Shown: positions 16,096 to 25,358 of the stretch, in pieces
Position numbering within the stretch: the first letter of the stretch is position 1
How the letters are laid out: every line of letters begins with the position of its first letter
DNA from: Acidimicrobiaceae bacterium
GTDB lineage: Bacteria > Actinomycetota > Acidimicrobiia > Acidimicrobiales > RAAP-2
Direction: 5' to 3'
DNA length: 34,387 nt
Assembly (NCBI GenBank): GCA_003155915.1
Contig: PMFA01000008.1
Span: forward strand, 1 to 34,387
Program-made: the position numbers and the translations under genes
The notes under the pieces: model-generated
Database searches by the model: none
Told to the model about the DNA's origin: nothing
The model's input: the letters and a program-made list of their open reading frames with translations, nothing else

Positions 16096-17253
16096 ATGAT
16101 CCCACCTACGCCCGCAACCCTCGTCCGCCGATTCACCGTCGCGATCTCGGACTCCGAGATTGAGGACTTGAAGCAGCGACTCGCCAGAACTCGATGGCCG
16201 AACCCGGAAACTGTCCCCGACTGGTCGCAAGGTGTCCGCTTGGAGAATGCCAAATCGCTGATCGACTACTGGGAGCGAGAATACGACTGGCGCCGATTCG
16301 AGCGAGAGCTCAATCGTTTCCCCCAGTTTTTGACGGCGATCGATGGGCTGGACATTCACTTCATCCACGTCAAGTCGAAGAATCCGAAGGCGATGCCCCT
16401 GATCTTGACGCACGGTTGGCCAGGTTCGATCGTCGAGTTCCTGAAACTCATTGACCCACTCATTGACCCGGTAGCGTTCGGAGGAAATGTCGAAGATTCA
16501 TTCGACGTCGTCATTCCGTCGCTGCCTGGATTCGGATTTTCCCAAAAGCCGACCGAGACGGGGTGGACTGTTTCACGTATCGCAACCGCATGGGTGGAAC
16601 TCATGAAGCGTCTTGGCTATGAGAACTGGGCCGCTCAAGGCGGTGATTGGGGTGCCGTTGTAACCTCCGCTCTCGGGGCCATGCGGCCTAAGGGCCTTCT
16701 CGGGATTCACTTGAACACTCAATACGCTTTCCCCGCACAGATCCCCGACACGCTGTCACCCGACGAGCGCTACGCCGTAGACACCCTCGCCCTCTACACC
16801 GGCTATCTCGGTGGATCAAACCACCTTCAGGCTACGAAGCCAGAAACCGTCGGATTCGCTCTGGCGGACTCTCCGGCCGGCCAGGCAGCCTGGATCTACG
16901 AAAAGTTTCAATCCAAGACGGACAATCACGGGCTCGCCGAGGACGCGCTCAGTACCGATGACATGCTCGACGCAATCTCGCTTTATTGGTTCACAAACAG
17001 TGCCGCGTCCTCCGGCCGCATCTACTGGGAGAACAGTTCGGGCACCTTAGCTGGCCCAAAGCTCACACTGCCGGTCGCCGTGACTGTGTTCCCACGCGAC
17101 ATCCCACGCCTGCCACGAAGCTGGATCGAAGACACCTACACCAAATTGATTCACTACGGCGAAGCCGACAAGGGCGGACACTTCGCAGCTTTCGAGCAAC
17201 CCGAGATCCTGATCAGCGAAATCCGCACCGGGCTAAGGAGTCTCCGTTCGTAG
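16096..17253 (+). CDS. epoxide hydrolase, alpha/beta-hydrolase fold with EHN domain
   Basis: A 385-residue hydrolase resembling microsomal-type bacterial epoxide hydrolases. Residues 1-110 form the N-terminal EHN lid (FTVAISDSEIEDLKQRLARTRWP). HGWPGS (106-111) builds the oxyanion hole, Asp184 in GGDWGA is the nucleophile, and His362 in GGHFAAFEQP is the base. The lid tyrosines are plausible in SLYWFTN and ENSSG regions but not assigned. It opens epoxides to diols in the cytosol. GGAGAAC precedes the ATG. The divergent TetR gene and double operator imply induction by the substrate or a related compound. Confidence 0.92.
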   Translation: MIPPTPATLVRRFTVAISDSEIEDLKQRLARTRWPNPETVPDWSQGVRLENAKSLIDYWEREYDWRRFERELNRFPQFLTAIDGLDIHFIHVKSKNPKAMPLILTHGWPGSIVEFLKLIDPLIDPVAFGGNVEDSFDVVIPSLPGFGFSQKPTETGWTVSRIATAWVELMKRLGYENWAAQGGDWGAVVTSALGAMRPKGLLGIHLNTQYAFPAQIPDTLSPDERYAVDTLALYTGYLGGSNHLQATKPETVGFALADSPAGQAAWIYEKFQSKTDNHGLAEDALSTDDMLDAISLYWFTNSAASSGRIYWENSSGTLAGPKLTLPVAVTVFPRDIPRLPRSWIEDTYTKLIHYGEADKGGHFAAFEQPEILISEIRTGLRSLRS

Positions 17254-17300
17254 CATGGCCCTCTAGCGCGCCGATTCGGGTCGCCGAGTTGCGCGGAGAT

Positions 17301-17317
17301 ACCTCAACGAGTGAGGT
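17301..17317. terminator. weak stem-loop after epoxide hydrolase
   Basis: ACCTCA (17301-17306) / TGAGGT (17312-17317) with a 5-base loop, in the gap between the convergent epoxide hydrolase and exonuclease genes. The stem is only 6 bp and has no T-run, so the call is tentative. Confidence 0.3.
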
Positions 17318-17375
17318 CCCCTACGTTCGGCCGAATCGCGAAAGCGACGATCTCCACGCCACCACGAATATCGCT

Positions 17376-18056
17376 TCACCCGCGATAAGAACTCAGACGC
17401 TGACTCGCGCGCGCGAGTGACTGCACCGTTTCGGGGATGTACTCTTCGAGATTGGTGGCGAGCGCCAGAAACAACTGAGCCGTCGTGAGCGCATCGCCCA
17501 GCGCGTGATGTTGCTGGTGAACCGGAAGATTCAGACTACGGGCGAGCTCGTCGAGCGCGCGCGGCGCCGGCGGCTGTTGTCGCGTAAGGGCCAAGAGCTG
17601 ACCAAGTTCGCACGTATCGAGGACGGGTTCACGCAGGCGCAGTCCCTGTCGCGCGAATGCCCGGCCCAGGAACGATCGTTCGACCCAGGCCACGTGCACC
17701 ACCAAGACCCTTCCGGCCATCGCGGTGATGAGCGGCCGTATTGCTTCATCCAAGGGCGGCGCCTCGGCGAGGTCGACCGTGCGAATACCGTGAATGAGTA
17801 TGGACCGTTCCGGGAGCGGTCGAGTCGGTCGGCACAGTCCGTACAACGTGCTCCCGGCGAGGACGCGCCCGGCGTCAATTGGCACCGCGGCAAACGAGAT
17901 GATCTCGTCGTTTCGTGGATCAAGCCCGCTCAACTCGAGATCCACGACGCAGTAGTGCGCCTTTCGCCACGGCGTCTTGACCGCTTCCACGGGCGTGCCG
18001 GCGTACAGTTTCGCCGCTGGTGACGTCGGTGTCCGCAAGAGTGATGGACGCCGCAC
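17376..18056 (-). CDS. DnaQ-like DEDDh 3'-5' exonuclease
   Basis: A 226-residue exonuclease-fold protein. Exo I is DLELSG (Asp39, Glu41); Exo II is HVAWVERSFL, with Glu126 where the canonical enzyme has Asp; Exo III is HHALGDA with His183 and Asp188. The Asp-to-Glu change is, from memory, common in the subfamily that accompanies DUF294 proteins. It starts at GTG 18054-18056, one base after the stop of the cNMP-CBS-DUF294 gene, so the pair is translationally coupled. This exonuclease/DUF294 pairing recurs in many bacteria, often near acetate transporters; its substrate is unknown. About 30 N-terminal residues precede the fold. Confidence 0.88.
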   Translation of the reverse strand: MRRPSLLRTPTSPAAKLYAGTPVEAVKTPWRKAHYCVVDLELSGLDPRNDEIISFAAVPIDAGRVLAGSTLYGLCRPTRPLPERSILIHGIRTVDLAEAPPLDEAIRPLITAMAGRVLVVHVAWVERSFLGRAFARQGLRLREPVLDTCELGQLLALTRQQPPAPRALDELARSLNLPVHQQHHALGDALTTAQLFLALATNLEEYIPETVQSLARASQRLSSYRG

Positions 18057-18057
18057 G

Positions 18058-19911
18058 TCAGGGGTTCCACGAGAGGTCGTTCAGGACGCGCCGCTGCACG
18101 GAGATGACCGCGCGGAAGGTCTCTTTCAAGTAGTTGCGCTGCAACGGGCTCAACTCAGCGAGTTCGATCTCGTCATTCGGTTCGAGCCCGGCGATGAGTT
18201 GTGCGACTTGGTGGTCGAGCCTCAACTGGCTCGTGAGTTCGAACGCGTCACGAAGCGTGAGGGCGTCGGAACTCGTGAGGGTGCCGCAGTCGCTCGCCGC
18301 TTGTAAACGCGCGGTCGTCGACGCACACGTGACCCCGGCGGTCATGCCAGCCCACCGGGCAAGGTCGGTGATGGGCACGACGGCGCCCCGTTTGAGATCC
18401 AATCGGCTGCGCCCCTCGCCGGCGACGTCGATGGCGAGTCCCCGAATGAAACCGACCGGCGGCTTGTGCGAGAGCGCGAACCGTGCGAGGAGGCGCAACA
18501 ACTGTGGGTACGACCGAGCAACACGAAACGTTTCGGCGATCAGCGGCTCGGATTCAATCCCCCACACGGGGCGACTGTCGACGAGCACCGATACGAGCAC
18601 GAGGGCTTTCTTTTGGGTGGGGTCTTCGAGAAACGACTGAGCCTCTCGCGTCCACGATGACAGTGATCGGACGAAGAGCGGATCCGAGGCGTTGACCCGG
18701 TGTTCATCGGGACGAAATCCACACCGCGTGAGGGTGTGCGTCACGGCGGTCGCCGCCTCGTCGAAATACGTGCGAACCGACGGCTCATCGTCGTTCTCAC
18801 GACCGAACCACGCGATCGCACTGTCGAGGTCCGAACTCGGCATCGCCTCTCGACGGGCCTGGCTACCGAGTGCGAGCCAGGTGAAGCGCCTTGGCGCGTC
18901 GCCCATCTTCGCCGCCACGAGGTCGAGCGCCCGTCGCGTCAGTGCGTCTGCCACCACCGAGAAGACCGACATGACGTCGAGTGCGGTCATGCCCCCGCGA
19001 TGCAGACTGATCACGGTCGGTCGCAACTTCGACGCCGCTGCGACGAGTTCGTCGACGGTGCTCGCACCGCCAATGGCGTGGCGAAGATGGAACGACGATT
19101 TCGTTTCAATCGCGATGAGGTCATGGTCCTCGACAATGCCCAGAACCCGTCCGGATGCCGAAGTGACGGGAAAGTGCTTGACTCCCCGATCGAGCATGTC
19201 CAACAGAACTTCACTACCCGGACGCTCAGCGGTCACCGTGAACGCGGGAGCCGTCATCACCGAGGACACGGGCTCGTCGCCAGACAAACCCTCGGCCACT
19301 ACCCTCGAACGAAGATCGCTGTTGGTCACAATCCCGATCGAACTACCCAGGTCCACGATGAGGGCACTCGCACCATTCGCGGTCATCAGTTGAGCCGCCT
19401 CGCGAATCGTCGTCGATGGTGGGCAGATGGTCGGGGCGCTGCGAATGGCGTCGCGAACGGGTTGGCGAAGATAGTCCCGGGTTGCTTCGCGCGATGGACC
19501 CGAACGCAGGTGGTGGCGATCTTCGAGGATGAGTCGCGTGACGTAGCGCAACGCTCCAGGGCCCGCCAGTATCTGAGAAGCGGTCGCCGCCGGAAATCGG
19601 TACGTGAGTGTGTCCTCGGCTGCGCGAGCCTCGAAGCCAGTCGGAAGACCGGACAACATTGACGCGTGCCCGAACATCTCGCCCATCTCCAAGAGGTCCA
19701 GCACCTGTCCGTCGCTGACCACCTCGACGGAGCCGGTGCGAATTACGCGTAGAAACTCGACGGGATCTTCACCCTGGGAGAAGATGATCTGTCCGGCCCG
19801 GTGATATTCGACGTCCACGACGTCGCCCAGCAATTCCAGTGCAGCGGGGTCGAGATCAGCGAACGGTGGATAGCGCTGGAGGAATTCAAGAATGTCGGGA
19901 ATGGCCGCCAT
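18058..19911 (-). CDS. cNMP-binding, CBS-pair, DUF294 nucleotidyltransferase-like protein
   Basis: A 617-residue signalling protein with four parts: a cyclic-nucleotide-binding barrel (about 10-135), a pair of CBS domains (about 148-275, nucleotide sensors), a DUF294 nucleotidyltransferase-like domain (about 305-440) with GSQARREAMPSSDLDSA (349-365; acidic Asp361 and Asp363 follow the GS motif), and a DUF294 C-terminal helical domain (about 460-612). The layout resembles GlnD-like sensory transferases without a known target. The ATG at 19909-19911 follows a strong AGGAGGTCCGA. It is transcribed with the downstream exonuclease. CBS-domain proteins are also typical of mycobacterial dormancy regulons, although not of this architecture. 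Confidence 0.9.
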   Translation of the reverse strand: MAAIPDILEFLQRYPPFADLDPAALELLGDVVDVEYHRAGQIIFSQGEDPVEFLRVIRTGSVEVVSDGQVLDLLEMGEMFGHASMLSGLPTGFEARAAEDTLTYRFPAATASQILAGPGALRYVTRLILEDRHHLRSGPSREATRDYLRQPVRDAIRSAPTICPPSTTIREAAQLMTANGASALIVDLGSSIGIVTNSDLRSRVVAEGLSGDEPVSSVMTAPAFTVTAERPGSEVLLDMLDRGVKHFPVTSASGRVLGIVEDHDLIAIETKSSFHLRHAIGGASTVDELVAAASKLRPTVISLHRGGMTALDVMSVFSVVADALTRRALDLVAAKMGDAPRRFTWLALGSQARREAMPSSDLDSAIAWFGRENDDEPSVRTYFDEAATAVTHTLTRCGFRPDEHRVNASDPLFVRSLSSWTREAQSFLEDPTQKKALVLVSVLVDSRPVWGIESEPLIAETFRVARSYPQLLRLLARFALSHKPPVGFIRGLAIDVAGEGRSRLDLKRGAVVPITDLARWAGMTAGVTCASTTARLQAASDCGTLTSSDALTLRDAFELTSQLRLDHQVAQLIAGLEPNDEIELAELSPLQRNYLKETFRAVISVQRRVLNDLSWNP

Positions 19912-20232
19912 TCGGACCTCCTGAGAAAGCGACGGCTGATGCGCATGCCGAGGAGACAAGTGCGTTCAATCGCATGAATCGCCGGCAAGTAATGGCCAAA
20001 GTGTATCCACGTTCTTGGTGCTCGCGGTGTCGAGTGAGCCGCAGACCTTCGATCGTCGCGAATGACGTTCGCCGGTTGGGTGATCACTGAGATGTCGCGT
20101 CATTGCGCGACACCGAGAGCGCCACGGGGACATCAAGATCCGAAAGCGTCGCAACGACATTCTCGAAAAGGATTCCTGCCACGTTGACGAACTAAGAGTT
20201 GCTTCGCCGATCTCCACGAGTGGAAGATGGTC
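19912..20232. other. intergenic region upstream of the CBS-DUF294 gene
   Basis: This 321-bp gap lies between two minus-strand genes. I see no recognisable gene, strong hairpin or clear DosR-like box. A GGGAC half-site at 20127-20131 lacks a properly spaced partner. It presumably holds the terminator of the universal stress gene and the promoter of the CBS-DUF294 gene. Confidence 0.4.
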
Positions 20233-20703
20233 CTAAGAGTGCGAACGAATGACCACGACGGGACACGCCGCATTGGCAACGCAGTGTTCGCTGGTTGAGC
20301 CAATCAACATCCCCACGAATTCGCCATGCCCACGACTGCCCACAACCAACAGATCGGCACCAACCGACTCGTGAATGAGGACGGGCGCCGGATGACCTTC
20401 GACGACTTTCGAGTTCACCACCACGTCGGGATGAGCGGCCCGGAGCTTCTCCAGTACCGGCTCGAGCGTTTCGGCCATATCACGCGCGGGATCGTAGCCA
20501 TCGGGAATGAACGACCAACCGAAACTGGTGGGCCACTCCCAAGCTGCGACGACTTCCAGCGAAGAGTCCGTGTACTCGGCCTGGCGAGCGGCCCATTCCA
20601 GAGCCATCAGTGACACCGGTGAACCGTCGATTCCGGCGACGATCCGGCCGCCCTTCACCGACTGGTTACCGGAGGCGTTGTTGGTCTGTTCCTGCGAAGT
20701 CAT
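20233..20703 (-). CDS. universal stress protein (UspA family), copy 1
   Basis: A 156-residue single-domain USP. Residues 1-18 are a variable leader; IVAGIDGSPVSLMALEWA begins the fold, and VVGSRGHGEFVGMLIGSTS carries the ATP-binding G-2x-G-9x-G-S/T pattern, so it should bind ATP. The start at 20703 is supported by AAGAAGAG upstream; in-frame codons further upstream look non-coding. USPs are a major class of DosR-regulon genes in mycobacteria. Its upstream region holds a CRP-like palindrome and the DosR-like site D. It stands alone between the CBS-DUF294 gene and the divergent exporter. Confidence 0.92.
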   Translation of the reverse strand: MTSQEQTNNASGNQSVKGGRIVAGIDGSPVSLMALEWAARQAEYTDSSLEVVAAWEWPTSFGWSFIPDGYDPARDMAETLEPVLEKLRAAHPDVVVNSKVVEGHPAPVLIHESVGADLLVVGSRGHGEFVGMLIGSTSEHCVANAACPVVVIRSHS

Positions 20704-20777
20704 ATCTCTTCTTTTCGATCCCTGTCTAGCTACATCGTGCCATTCCGACATTAGTAGCGGGGCACTTCTTGGCATTC

Positions 20778-20793
20778 AGTGAACACCGTCACA
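20778..20793. promoter_or_regulatory. CRP-like site upstream of USP1
   Basis: The plus strand reads AGTGAACACCGTCACA; the actinobacterial CRP pattern is TGTGA-N6-TCACA, matched at 9 of 10 defined bases with the correct 6-base spacer. It lies 75-90 bp upstream of the USP start codon, a plausible activator position. The binding protein is unknown; no full CRP-type regulator is encoded in the window. Confidence 0.45.
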
Positions 20794-20965
20794 GTTCGAC
20801 GTGCGACGTGGCGAGATCGCCGTACGGCTCACCGGACACCTGAGCAATGAGACTTCGACGTGCATGAGTCTCGGCCGAACACGAACCGGCGAGAAACGGG
20901 GACCTCTCAGAATCCTTTGAGTACGGGGCCATCCGGAAAACAGTCTCGATTTGTGACACGAGTTC

Positions 20966-20980
20966 AGGACAAATGGCCCT
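20966..20980 (+). promoter_or_regulatory. DosR-box-like site D (USP1 / exporter)
   Basis: AGGACAAATGGCCCT fits the R-K-GAC-N4-K-N-CCCT pattern, with only the first base differing from the GGGAC-N4-GNCCC consensus. It lies about 260 bp upstream of the USP gene and 134 bp upstream of the exporter ATPase, so either could be its target. Confidence 0.55.
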
Positions 20981-21113
20981 AGTCAAGGTATGCCGCAGTT
21001 TTTAGATTCGAGTGAGACTTAACTTTTCAGTCACGTTTCTATGGAAGAAGGAGCTTTGTCGACAACATTCGCTCACTCGGCGGGCCAATCCGAATGAAGG
21101 ATGCTGAGGTCTC

Positions 21114-22031
21114 ATGAGCGCCCCGGCCATTGCCGCCTTCGACCTCGCCAAGAATTTCGGTGACACTCACGCGCTTCAGGGCTTAGATCTTCAGGTCGAA
21201 GAGGGCCAGATTGTTGGTTGCCTCGGTCCTAACGGGGCGGGCAAGACGACGATGATTCGGCTCTTACTGGGCTTGCTCGTTCCGTCTCGAGGTCGAGCGG
21301 AGATCTTCGGTCTGGACACTCGGCGCCAGACCGTCGCGGCACACCGGCGACTGGCGTACGTACCCGGCGAGGCCAACCTCTGGCCTTCGTTGAGCGGGGC
21401 CGAGACGCTTCGTCTCCTGGGAAACGTCCACGGGCAGGTTGACCTGACCTACCAAGCCGAACTGATTGAGCGCTTCAACCTCGACACGACCAAACGGGTC
21501 CGAGCGCTCTCGAAGGGAAACCGTCAGAAGCTGATCCTCGTCGCCGCGCTCATGACGCGCGCCGAACTGCTCATCCTCGACGAACCGACGAGCGGTCTGG
21601 ATCCACTCATGGAACAGGCCTTTCGTCAATGCATCCTTGAGGCCAAGGAGCGCGGTCAAAGTGTGCTGCTCTCGTCGCACATATTGAGCGAGGTCGAGGC
21701 ACTGTGCGACCGGATCGCGATCTTGCGTTCGGGGGCCCTCGTGGAGATGGGCACCATGGCGCAGTTGCGTCATCTCTCGGCGCTGACCGTGGAGGCGACC
21801 TTCGAAGTCGACGTGCCCGACGTCGCCAAGGTCCCCGGGGTCTCGATGATCGAAGTGCAGGGACGAACGTTGCGCTGCCAAGTTCGAGGATCGATCGAAC
21901 CGCTGCTCGCGATGCTCGCGCACTCCGGCGTGCAAGAACTCCTGAGCCACGAACCTTCGCTCGAGGAACTCTTCTTATCGCATTACGGCGCACCCTTGGT
22001 CGAAGCGACGCATGGCCCGGACGAAAAATAG
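21114..22031 (+). CDS. ABC-2 exporter ATPase
   Basis: A 305-residue ATP-binding subunit of a drug/antibiotic-type exporter. Walker A is GPNGAGKTT (38-46), the signature reads LSKGNRQK (133-140), Walker B LLILDEP (153-159) is followed by TSGLDPLM, and the switch His lies in LLSSHILSE. The region YVPGEANLWPSLSG replaces the usual Q-loop wording, as in tetronasin/daunorubicin-type exporters. A C-terminal 80-residue domain is typical. GAGGT precedes the ATG. The gene overlaps the permease start by 20 bp, so the two form one exporter. Confidence 0.92.
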   Translation: MSAPAIAAFDLAKNFGDTHALQGLDLQVEEGQIVGCLGPNGAGKTTMIRLLLGLLVPSRGRAEIFGLDTRRQTVAAHRRLAYVPGEANLWPSLSGAETLRLLGNVHGQVDLTYQAELIERFNLDTTKRVRALSKGNRQKLILVAALMTRAELLILDEPTSGLDPLMEQAFRQCILEAKERGQSVLLSSHILSEVEALCDRIAILRSGALVEMGTMAQLRHLSALTVEATFEVDVPDVAKVPGVSMIEVQGRTLRCQVRGSIEPLLAMLAHSGVQELLSHEPSLEELFLSHYGAPLVEATHGPDEK

Positions 22032-23664
22032 CCCCGAGGTCGACGCGACTCCGGTCACGTCGAATTCCCCCTCCACGGTTATCGCGCGACTCTCGGCACG
22101 GACCTCGGTGCGCGCGGGCGTCGGCTGGGGCTTGGTCTTCGGCTTCTACGTCGCTACCCAGGCCCTGACCTACGCCACGACTTACAAGACCGCGGCCTCG
22201 CGGCACATCTTGGTCCAGGAGTTCGGAAACAACGCGGGGATCAGTGCGCTGGTGGGACCAGCGATCCGGATCGACACGGTGCCCGGCTTCACCTCGTGGA
22301 AGTGCCTGACCGTGTTGGCGATCATGGGCGCGGTGTGGGGAATACTTACGAGCACCAAGTTGACCCGGGGCGAAGAAGACGCCGGTCGCTGGGAGCTACT
22401 GCTGGCCGGGCGAGTCACCCGCCGAAGCGCCGCCCAACAAGCGCTGGTGGGCATGAGCGCGGGCGCGCTCGGCCTCTTCGTCTCAACGGCGCTCATTATC
22501 ACGGCCGTCGGACATTCGTCAAAAGTCAACATCGGTGTGAGCTCCGCGTTGTGCTTTTCTTTGGCCGTCGCCGGCGGTGCCCTCATGTTCCTCGTCATCG
22601 GGGCGTTGTGCGCACAGCTATCAACGTCGCGGCGACAAGCGATTAGTTTCGCGTCCGCGGTCCTGGGCGTCAGCTACGCGATTCGCATGGTCGCCGATTC
22701 GGGATCCGGACTCTCATGGCTGCGTTGGATCACACCACTGGGTTGGATTGAAGAGATGCGGCCGCTGACCTCGCCGCGACTCTGGGTTCTCGCGCCCGTC
22801 GCCGCACTCGTGGCCGTCCTGGGCGCGGGCACGATTCTGCTCGCCGGGCGTCGCGACGTCGGCGCGGGAACGCTGCCCGATCGTTCGACGCTCTCCTCGG
22901 TGCGACGTCTGCCCACGTCACCGTGGGGCCTCGCCGTCTACCTTTCGCGCGGCACCTTGCTGGCGTGGGGCGGTTCCATCGTCGCCTACGGGTTGCTGCT
23001 CGGCAGTATCGCCAAATCGGGCGGCAAGATGATCACGGCCTCCTCCAGTTTGCGAAATGACTTTGCCCGACTCGGCATCTCGGGAGCTGAGGCCTATCTC
23101 AGCGTGGCGTATTTGCTCATGGCCGTGGTGTTGAGCTTCGTCGCGGTAGGCCAAGTGAACGCCGCGCGCAAAGAGGAGTCGGGCGGCCTACTGGAGAACC
23201 TGCTCGTGCGTCCGTTTTCGAGAGTCAGTTGGCTCACGCAAAGAATCGCGCTCGCGACGGCGGTGCTGGCACTAGGTGGCGTACTCGCCGGCCTCTCGAC
23301 CTGGGTCGGCGCCGCCCGCGAGCACGCCGACGTCCCTCTCTCGTCGATGTTCGACGCGGGACTCAACGTGGCCGTGCCCGCCCTTCTCATATTCGGCGTG
23401 GGAGTACTCGCTCTCGCCGTCGTGCCCCGGATGGTGAGCGTCGTCACGTACGCCGTGTTGGTGTGGTTCTTGTTGGTGGAGATCCTGGGCAGTGTCGTGA
23501 CGGCGAACCACTGGATTCTCGACCTCTCGGGCTATCACCAGATGGCCGCGGCACCCGCCGTCGCGGTCAATTGGAGCGCCAACGCCGTGATGATCGCACT
23601 CGCCGTCGGGGCCGCGGGCCTCGGTGTCCTCCGGTTCAATCGGCGCGACGTCAAGGGCGAATGA
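22012..23664 (+). CDS. ABC-2 exporter permease (duplicated, about 12 helices)
   Basis: A 550-residue membrane protein with two similar six-helix halves, the arrangement of tetronasin-type exporter permeases in actinobacteria. Residues 1-35 are cytosolic; the first half ends near 270 and the second begins near WGLAVYLSRGTLLAWG. Paired loops TRGEEDAGRWELLLAGRVTR and ARKEESGGLLENLLVRPFSR show the internal duplication and are the probable ATPase-coupling segments. The start ATG lies within the end of the ATPase gene. Substrate unknown; hydrophobic drugs or lipids are usual. It is convergent with the MFS gene, 13 bp apart. Confidence 0.9.
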   Translation: MARTKNSPEVDATPVTSNSPSTVIARLSARTSVRAGVGWGLVFGFYVATQALTYATTYKTAASRHILVQEFGNNAGISALVGPAIRIDTVPGFTSWKCLTVLAIMGAVWGILTSTKLTRGEEDAGRWELLLAGRVTRRSAAQQALVGMSAGALGLFVSTALIITAVGHSSKVNIGVSSALCFSLAVAGGALMFLVIGALCAQLSTSRRQAISFASAVLGVSYAIRMVADSGSGLSWLRWITPLGWIEEMRPLTSPRLWVLAPVAALVAVLGAGTILLAGRRDVGAGTLPDRSTLSSVRRLPTSPWGLAVYLSRGTLLAWGGSIVAYGLLLGSIAKSGGKMITASSSLRNDFARLGISGAEAYLSVAYLLMAVVLSFVAVGQVNAARKEESGGLLENLLVRPFSRVSWLTQRIALATAVLALGGVLAGLSTWVGAAREHADVPLSSMFDAGLNVAVPALLIFGVGVLALAVVPRMVSVVTYAVLVWFLLVEILGSVVTANHWILDLSGYHQMAAAPAVAVNWSANAVMIALAVGAAGLGVLRFNRRDVKGE

Positions 23665-23677
23665 TCCACCACGCTGC

Positions 23678-25255
23678 TCAGTCCACGGCGTCGCTCGAGT
23701 CGCTTCCTTCCGGGAATTCGCTCCCGTGATTGGGCAGCGAGAGCAAGATGACCAGTGCCGCAACGCCCACGACCGCGGTAGCGATCAAGAGCGCTTCGTC
23801 CATCCCTGAGACGAAGGAACGACGCGCCAATGTCGCGAGTTCGGCTCCCAGCTTCGACGGAGCGCGCCGGGCCACCGCCAGTGCCCCTTCGAGTGATCCG
23901 TCGATGAGCTTCTGCACCGACATCGGCACGTGCGCGCGTGCGACGACCGGCGCCATCATGTTTTGATAGCGCAGGTTGAGCACGGTGCCCAGCACGCCGA
24001 CACCCAGAGCGCCCCCCAATTGCATGGCGGTGTCGCTGGTAGCGGACCCGACTCCGGCCTGGGACCTGGGTAGCGAGCCCATGACCGATTCGGTGCACGG
24101 CGCCAGCGCGAGGGCGACACCCACGCCCACCATCACGAACGGCGCCAGAGTGTCTCGATAGGTTCCGGCGACGGTCGTGTGCGAGAGCATCGCGAAGGCG
24201 ATGGCCACCAGCACGAGCCCGGTCGTGACAACGTATTTCGTACCGACCGAGCGGGCCACCCACACCGAAAGCGGCGCGACGACCAAGAGCACCGCCGCCA
24301 CTGGGATGATGCGCACGCCAGCCTCGAGGGGGCTGTAGCCGAGATCGAACTGTAAGTACTGCGTCATGAGAAAGAACATGCCCAGCAGGGCGAAGAGTAC
24401 GAGCAACAACGCGGAGATGGCCACGCTGTAGCGGCGACTGGCGAAGAAGCGAAGGGGCAGCATCGGGTGATCAATTCGGCGCTCCCACGCGATGAACGCG
24501 ACGATGACCACCAACGCACCCAGCAATGAACCCACGATGATCGGGGAACTCCACCCGCGGCTCGGCGCCTCGATGATGCCCCACAGCAGGAGGCTGAGGC
24601 CGAACATCGAAAGACCGGCACCGACAGCGTCGGGACGCGCCGAACGGGGATTCTTGGAATTGGGCACCAGCCAGAGGGCGGCGAAGAAGCCGATCACGGC
24701 TATGGGCACGTTGACCAGAAACACCGACCCCCACCAGAAGTGAGAGAGGAGAACTCCTCCGAGTATTGGGCCCAGCGCGACGCCAATTCCGGTCGTGCCT
24801 GACCAAATGCCGATAGCGCGGACGCGCTCGCGCTCGGTCGTGAAGACGTTCGTGAGGATTGACAAGGTGCACGGCATCAGCGCGGCCGCGCCGATCCCCA
24901 TGGTGGCGCGCGCGATCGTCAGGACGTCGGGACTCACGGAGAACGCGGCGAACGCCGATCCGCCACCGAAGATCAACAGTCCGCCCATGAATACCCACTT
25001 GCGACCAATTCGGTCGCCCAACGCCCCGAGTGACAAGAGGAGACCCGCGAAGACCACGGCGTAGGCGTCAACCATCCACTGGAGCTGGCTGGGACTGGCG
25101 TTGAGGGCGCGCGCGATTTCCGGCAACGCCACGTTCAAGACGGTGTTGTCCAGACTGATCAGCAACAGGGTGATGCAGAGGACGGACAGCGTGGCCCATC
25201 GACGGTAGGGCGAACCCGGTGCCGACACGTCGCTCTTCGCGACAGAGATGGTCAC
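23678..25255 (-). CDS. MFS multidrug exporter, DHA2 (14-helix) family
   Basis: A 525-residue proton-coupled exporter of the EmrB/QacA type. Family motifs include LDNTVLNVALP in helix 1, GALGDRIGRK (motif A) in the loop after helix 2, and TGIGVALGPILGGVL (motif C, antiporter signature) in helix 5. About 14 hydrophobic helices fit DHA2. It starts at GTG 25253-25255. Its promoter region is shared with the divergent small-ORF/GNAT operon and includes DosR-like site E about 105 bp upstream. Substrate cannot be read from the sequence. Confidence 0.92.
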   Translation of the reverse strand: MTISVAKSDVSAPGSPYRRWATLSVLCITLLLISLDNTVLNVALPEIARALNASPSQLQWMVDAYAVVFAGLLLSLGALGDRIGRKWVFMGGLLIFGGGSAFAAFSVSPDVLTIARATMGIGAAALMPCTLSILTNVFTTERERVRAIGIWSGTTGIGVALGPILGGVLLSHFWWGSVFLVNVPIAVIGFFAALWLVPNSKNPRSARPDAVGAGLSMFGLSLLLWGIIEAPSRGWSSPIIVGSLLGALVVIVAFIAWERRIDHPMLPLRFFASRRYSVAISALLLVLFALLGMFFLMTQYLQFDLGYSPLEAGVRIIPVAAVLLVVAPLSVWVARSVGTKYVVTTGLVLVAIAFAMLSHTTVAGTYRDTLAPFVMVGVGVALALAPCTESVMGSLPRSQAGVGSATSDTAMQLGGALGVGVLGTVLNLRYQNMMAPVVARAHVPMSVQKLIDGSLEGALAVARRAPSKLGAELATLARRSFVSGMDEALLIATAVVGVAALVILLSLPNHGSEFPEGSDSSDAVD

Positions 25256-25358
25256 GCTCTCACCGTATGATCGATCGCTCGGCTGAGAAAGGGTAAAAGG
25301 TCACGAGTCTCCGCGAGGCGCTTTCGCTGCCACGGAGCAGCGACGCCACGCTATAACT

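Larger units (their letters stand above)
20704..21113. promoter_or_regulatory. divergent regulatory region, USP1 / ABC exporter
   Basis: This 410-bp region between divergent genes has no credible ORF. It carries a CRP/FNR-family-like palindrome near the USP gene (20778-20793) and DosR-like site D (20966-20980) in the middle, and the exporter's ribosome-binding site GAGGT just before 21114. Confidence 0.5.

Noticed and set aside
20127-20141. GGGACATCAAGATCC upstream of the CBS-DUF294 gene as a DosR-like box
   Set aside because: Same five-base spacer problem and only a partial right half.
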